A DNA stretch of 64,000 nt from contig NZ_CP108036.1 in the NCBI RefSeq assembly GCF_036170895.1, positions 7,041,501 to 7,105,500 of the forward strand, written 5' to 3'. A model generated the notes under the pieces. The model was not told where the DNA came from and ran no database searches. It saw only the letters and a list, made by a program, of their open reading frames with translations. This document shows, piece by piece, positions 59,998-64,000 of this stretch. The DNA is from Streptomyces erythrochromogenes (lineage in GTDB: Bacteria; Actinomycetota; Actinomycetes; Streptomycetales; Streptomycetaceae). How positions within the stretch are numbered: position 1 is the first letter of the stretch; the number at the start of each line of letters is the position of its first letter. Position numbers and translations under genes: made by a program.

Positions 59998-62337
59998 TCA
60001 TTCGAAGGCGGCGGCTGCCTCCTTCAGCGCGTGGGCCACGACCGCCGGGTCGTAGGGCGCCTGCGCTCCGGGGTTGTAGGTCACCGAGCGCAGGTGGCCG
60101 GTGTAGCGGAAGCTGCCGTGTCGTTCGTAGACCGGCCAGGAGACCGGGGACTTGCGGTCCACGCCCACGCTGATGCCCTGCAGTGGCGCCATGCCGATGA
60201 GCTGGTGGACGCTGTCCGAGCGGCCGGTCTCCACACCGTCGATCAGGATGCGGAACTCCCAGCGTAGACCCTCCTCCGCGGTGGCCGAGAGCGTGACGCT
60301 GCGCCGGCCCGCCGGCAGCGGGCCGGCATCGGTCTCGTGCAGCTCGCCGTACTCGTTGTAGGCGAACCGCAGCCGCCCGTCTTCCACGTACAGGCTGTAG
60401 CCGCCGCCCTGGTCGCCGTGCGAGACCAGCACGCCCTGGTCCGAGACGGCGTGCTCGTCGAGATCGACCGTGACGTCGAAGGAACGGAAGGAGATGAGCC
60501 GGGAGGAGCGGTACCGCTCCAGCTCGGGTGTGCCCGCCAGCAGGGTGAGGGGACGGTGAAACCGCTCCTCGGCGGGGTTGCGGCGGGCCAGCGCGCCGCT
60601 GCCGTCGGCGAGCGGGAAGACACCGTCGCGCCAGGCCGCCGCCTCCCAGGCCGCGGCCAGTTCCTTCACCACCTCCGGGTGGTCCTCGGCGACGTCGGTG
60701 GTTTCGGTCGGGTCGGTGCGCAGGTCGTACAGGGCCCATTCACCGTCGTCGTACGGTGTGCCGGGACGGTGGAGCGTGACCAGCTTCCAGCCGTCCCGGT
60801 AGTAGCTGCGGTTGCCCGACATCTCGCAGTATTGCTCGGTGTGGGCGCTGGGTGTCCGCACGTCGCGCAGGACGGGGGCGAAGCTGACGCCGTCCAGCTC
60901 CTGCGCGGGCCGCGAGAGCCACCGTTCCGGGCGCCGCACGCCCGCGAGTTCCAGGAGCGTGGGGGTGATGTCGGTGACGTACTGGTACTGCTGCCGGATC
61001 CCGGAGTCGTCGGTGGCCCGCCGGAGTCCCTCGGGCCAGGAGATGACGAACGGCACGCGCACGCCGCCGGCGTAGGTCTGGCCCTTGTAGAGCCGGAAGG
61101 GGGTGTTGGAGGCCATGCCCCAGCCGCGCGGGTAGTGCACCAGGCTCTGCGGGCCGCCGATGAGGTCGGTGTCCCGGTCCACGTCCTCGTTCCAGTCGTC
61201 CGGGACGGGCTGGTGGACGAAGCGGCTGAAGTAGCTGCGCGTGCCCTCGGCGCCGCCTTCGCCGGTTCCGCCGTTGTCGGAGGTGAAGACGACGATGGTG
61301 TTGTCGAGTTCGCCGAGTGCGCGCAGAGTGCCGGTGAGCCGCCCGAGGTTCTGGTCGATGTTGTCGACCATCGCCGCGTAGACCTCCATGTAGCGGGCGT
61401 AGCGTCGCTGTTGCTCGGGGGCCAGCTCCTCCCAGGGGCCCACGTCGTGGCCCGTCTCGGAGTTGCGTCCCGGCAGGGCGGTTCCCTCGGGGAAGAGGCC
61501 GTCGGCGATCTGGCGGGCGAAGCGGGTGGTGCGCAGGGCGTCCCAGCCGCCGTCGTAGCGCCCGCGCTGGCGTTCGATGTCGGCGGGCTTGGCCTGGAGG
61601 GGGCCGTGGACGGCGTTGTGGGCGACGTACAGGAAGAACGGCTTGTCGGGGTCGTGCGCGCGGAGCGACTTCACCATGGAGATGGCCTCGTCGGTGATGT
61701 CGTCCGTGTAGTAGTAGCCGTCGGGCAGTTCGTCGATGTCCAGCGGGCTGTTGTCGCGGACCAGCTGGTGCGGGTGGAACAGGCTGGTCAGGCCCTCCAG
61801 TACGCCGTAGTACCGGTCGAAGCCCTTCTGTAGCGGCCAGTTGCGCCGGTCGTCGGCGGCGTTGGACGCCGAGTCGCGGGTCAGGTGCCACTTGCCGACG
61901 GCGTACGTGGCGTAGCCCGCGTCGTGCAGGACCTCGGCCAGGGTGGGGACGTCTTCGCCGACCTCCATGCCGTAGCCGGGGAAACCGGGGTCGAAGTTGG
62001 CGACGGTCGAGTACCCGACCCGGTGCGGGTTGAGACCCGTGAGCAGCGCGGCGCGGGCGGGGGAGCACAGGGGCATGGTGTGGTAGTTGGCCAGCCGCAG
62101 ACCGTCCTCGGCCAGTCCGTCGAGTACGGGGGTGGGGACCTCGGAGCCGAACGGGCCGATGTCGCTGTAGCCCATGTCGTCCACGAGGACCACGACGATG
62201 TTCGGGGCGCGGCCGCCGGGCCGGCGCGGCGGCTGCCAGGAGGGCTCGGACTCGGCGAAGGTACGGCCCACCTTTCCGGCGAAACCGTCGTAGGGATCGC
62301 GGCGGTTCGGGGTGCCGGGAGTACGCGGGTTGGTCAT
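59998..62337 (-). CDS. Cytosolic type I arylsulfatase
   Basis: A 779-residue sulfatase without a signal peptide. Metal ligands in NIVVVLVDDMGY (about 52), formylglycine motif CSPARAALLTG (Cys about 92), KWHL, and FTSDNGG (about 349) are all intact. Beyond about residue 560 a beta-rich C-terminal part follows (SFDVTVDLDEHAVSDQGVLVS). It cleaves sulfate esters after activation by a formylglycine-generating enzyme not encoded here. ATGA overlap with the ABC transporter gene upstream implies that the substrate is imported and desulfated inside the cell. Confidence 0.92.
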   Translation of the reverse strand: MTNPRTPGTPNRRDPYDGFAGKVGRTFAESEPSWQPPRRPGGRAPNIVVVLVDDMGYSDIGPFGSEVPTPVLDGLAEDGLRLANYHTMPLCSPARAALLTGLNPHRVGYSTVANFDPGFPGYGMEVGEDVPTLAEVLHDAGYATYAVGKWHLTRDSASNAADDRRNWPLQKGFDRYYGVLEGLTSLFHPHQLVRDNSPLDIDELPDGYYYTDDITDEAISMVKSLRAHDPDKPFFLYVAHNAVHGPLQAKPADIERQRGRYDGGWDALRTTRFARQIADGLFPEGTALPGRNSETGHDVGPWEELAPEQQRRYARYMEVYAAMVDNIDQNLGRLTGTLRALGELDNTIVVFTSDNGGTGEGGAEGTRSYFSRFVHQPVPDDWNEDVDRDTDLIGGPQSLVHYPRGWGMASNTPFRLYKGQTYAGGVRVPFVISWPEGLRRATDDSGIRQQYQYVTDITPTLLELAGVRRPERWLSRPAQELDGVSFAPVLRDVRTPSAHTEQYCEMSGNRSYYRDGWKLVTLHRPGTPYDDGEWALYDLRTDPTETTDVAEDHPEVVKELAAAWEAAAWRDGVFPLADGSGALARRNPAEERFHRPLTLLAGTPELERYRSSRLISFRSFDVTVDLDEHAVSDQGVLVSHGDQGGGYSLYVEDGRLRFAYNEYGELHETDAGPLPAGRRSVTLSATAEEGLRWEFRILIDGVETGRSDSVHQLIGMAPLQGISVGVDRKSPVSWPVYERHGSFRYTGHLRSVTYNPGAQAPYDPAVVAHALKEAAAAFE

Positions 62338-64000
62338 GGGCGGAGCTCCTTCGGAGAGGACGGGGCGGTCCGGGGAACGGCCCCGAGCAGGGTGCGGGTG
62401 TAGGGGTGGGCGGGACGTGTGCAGACCTGGTCGGCCGCGCCGGTCTCGACGACCTGCCCGCGGTGCATCACGGCGATGCGATGACTGATCTGCCGCACCA
62501 CCGCGAGATCGTGGGCGATGAACAACAGGGCGAGTCCGAGGTCGCGTTGCACGTCGGTCAGGAGGTTGACGACCTGGGCCTGGACGGAGACGTCGAGGGC
62601 GGAGACGGGCTCGTCGCAGATGAGGACCGACGGCTCGGGGGCCAGCGCGCGGGCGATGCCGATGCGCTGGCGTTGACCGCCGGAGAACGCGTGCGGATGG
62701 CGCCCGGCGACGTCCGGATCGAGGCCGACCTGCCGTAGCAGAGCGGCCACCCGCTCCGCCCGTTCCGCGCGGTCGCCGAGGCCGTGCGCGATCAGCGGCT
62801 CGGCGATGATCTGGCCCACGGTCATCCGGGGGTTGAGGGAGGAGAAGGGGTCCTGGAAGACCATCTGGACCTCACGGCGCAGCGCCTTGGCCGTCTCGGG
62901 GGACGCGGCGGAAAGCTCCCGCCCCCGGAAGCGGATGCCTCCGGAGGTCGGTTCGTACACCTGGACGAGGGTGCGCGCGAGCGTGGACTTCCCCGATCCC
63001 GACTCGCCCACGATCCCCAGCGTCTCACCGGGGTGCAGGACGAGGTCGACTCCGTCCAGGGCGACCACCGGATCGCGTCGTCCGGCCCGGCCCCGGCCGG
63101 GGAAGGTCTTGCGCAGCGCGGTGACCTCCAGCAGCGGCGTGGCGGACGGGTCGGCGGACGGCTGGGCTCCGCGGTCGTCGGCGGGTTCCCGGCCGACGGT
63201 GAAGTCCTTCGGGCCGGTGACCCAGCACGCGGAGCGGACGCCATCCGCGCTTGCGGTCAGCGGGGGCGCCTGCTCGCGGCAACGGTCCTCGGCCAGCGGG
63301 CACCGGGGTGTGAAGCCGCACCCCTCGGCGGGGGCGGCGGGGTCGGGCGGGCTGCCGGGAATGCCGAGCAGGCGGGTGCCCGAAGGGGATTCCAGGCGCG
63401 GCACGGCCGCCAGCAGTCCGGCGGTGTAAGGGTGTCGGGGGAGGGTGAGCACACGCTCGGTGGGTCCGTCCTCGACGACCGTTCCTCCGTACATCACCAT
63501 CACCCGGCGGCAGACGCGCGCGACGACTCCGATGTCGTGGGTGACGAGGACGAGAGCGGTGCCGGTTTCCCGGTTCAGCCGTTCCAGCAGTTGCAGGATC
63601 TGGTCCTGGACGGTGGCGTCGAGCGCGGTGGTCGGTTCGTCGGCGATCAGTACGTCGGGTTCGTTGGCGAGCGCGAGGGAGATCATCACGCGCTGGCGCA
63701 TGCCGCCGGAGAACTGGTGCGGGTGGTCGTCGATCCGCCGTGCGGGATCGGGAATGCCGACCAGGCCCAGGAGTTCGAGCGCGCGGGCCCGACGCGAACG
63801 CCGGTCGCCGCGCCCGTGGGCGCGCATCGCCTCGTCCAGGTGCTGTCCGATGGAGAGCACCGGGTTGAGGGAGGCCATCGGGTCCTGGAAGACCATTGCG
63901 ACCCGGCTCCCCCGGACGCGGCGCAGCGCCTCCTCACCGGCCGCGACGAGGTCTTCCCCGTCGAGCAGGACGGAGCCGCCGGTGACGCGGCCGCCACCCG
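62334..64000 (-). CDS. Double-domain ABC ATPase of a peptide/opine-type importer (5' end outside)
   Basis: At least 555 residues with the N terminus beyond the right edge. First ATPase half: VFQDPMASLNPVLSIG, FSGGMRQRVMISLALANEPDVLIADEPTTALD; its Walker A lies outside. Between the halves is the oligopeptide-type zinc/Cys region CGFTPRCPLAEDRC. Second half: GESGSGKSTLAR, FSGGQRQR, VLICDEPVSALDVSVQ. This equals DppD and DppF fused in one chain. Coupled by ATGA to the sulfatase, so the importer may bring in sulfated organics. Confidence 0.9.
   Translation of the reverse strand, partial: GGGRVTGGSVLLDGEDLVAAGEEALRRVRGSRVAMVFQDPMASLNPVLSIGQHLDEAMRAHGRGDRRSRRARALELLGLVGIPDPARRIDDHPHQFSGGMRQRVMISLALANEPDVLIADEPTTALDATVQDQILQLLERLNRETGTALVLVTHDIGVVARVCRRVMVMYGGTVVEDGPTERVLTLPRHPYTAGLLAAVPRLESPSGTRLLGIPGSPPDPAAPAEGCGFTPRCPLAEDRCREQAPPLTASADGVRSACWVTGPKDFTVGREPADDRGAQPSADPSATPLLEVTALRKTFPGRGRAGRRDPVVALDGVDLVLHPGETLGIVGESGSGKSTLARTLVQVYEPTSGGIRFRGRELSAASPETAKALRREVQMVFQDPFSSLNPRMTVGQIIAEPLIAHGLGDRAERAERVAALLRQVGLDPDVAGRHPHAFSGGQRQRIGIARALAPEPSVLICDEPVSALDVSVQAQVVNLLTDVQRDLGLALLFIAHDLAVVRQISHRIAVMHRGQVVETGAADQVCTRPAHPYTRTLLGAVPRTAPSSPKELRP

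Overview
The window looks like a chromosomal segment of a Streptomyces or close relative. Codon third positions are almost all G or C, GTG and TTG starts are frequent, and the content is typical of the group: UTRA GntR, TetR, LysR, Lrp and PucR regulators, a PASTA-less Ser/Thr kinase, F420/LLM oxidoreductases, an NADP glutamate dehydrogenase and secreted S33 and subtilisin-like proteases. No tRNA, rRNA or CRISPR array was found. Most of the sequence is dense, ordinary coding DNA, broken by several scars of deletion and one clear low-GC island.

Layout. 0-9 kb: an MFS exporter, a UTRA GntR regulator with a perfect inverted repeat in front of a four-gene ABC importer operon, and a remarkable HAD phosphatase / Ig-like / EEP-phosphodiesterase fusion, which together look like an uptake-and-hydrolysis route for an organophosphate. 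9-16 kb: a divergent FAD monooxygenase/TetR pair with twin palindromic operators, a RibD-like reductase, glutamate dehydrogenase, the outward-facing stumps of a deleted TetR/monooxygenase pair, a secreted subtilase and a CPBP membrane protease. 16-24.6 kb: a minus-strand run of Abhydrolase_9, SulP transporter, P-type cation ATPase, PPK2 and a frameshifted DUF4436 gene. 24.7-27 kb: tandem S33 hydrolases, the first lacking its catalytic core. 27-32.3 kb: two divergent multidomain enzymes, a catalase-like/alpha-dioxygenase-like haem protein and a V8-like protease/alpha-beta hydrolase. 32.5-41.6 kb: methyltransferase, TetR with two small membrane proteins, Ser/Thr kinase, FKBP, and a fatty-acid desaturase with its ferredoxin reductase, divergent from a PucR-type regulator.

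42.2-47.8 kb is the most interesting part: a low-GC, six-gene minus-strand operon made of a SPASM radical-SAM protein, a 56-residue two-cysteine peptide, a HemN-like radical-SAM protein, an alpha/beta hydrolase, a class I methyltransferase and a tautomerase/TrmO fusion. A strong hairpin follows the peptide gene, and an 11-bp-phased direct repeat lies in the promoter. I read it as an unclassified RiPP (ribosomal peptide) pathway. It is flanked by copies of a dispersed 147-bp relic repeat and by decayed IS5-type and winged-helix genes, as expected for a recently acquired island.

49.6-64 kb: Lrp / LLM / nucleoside deaminase; an asparagine-utilisation operon (class I amidotransferase, FadR-type GntR, permease, asparaginase, aspartase) divergent from a LysR gene; an unrecognised 421-residue protein; and a cytosolic sulfatase translationally coupled to a double-ATPase peptide/opine-type ABC transporter protein that runs off the right edge.
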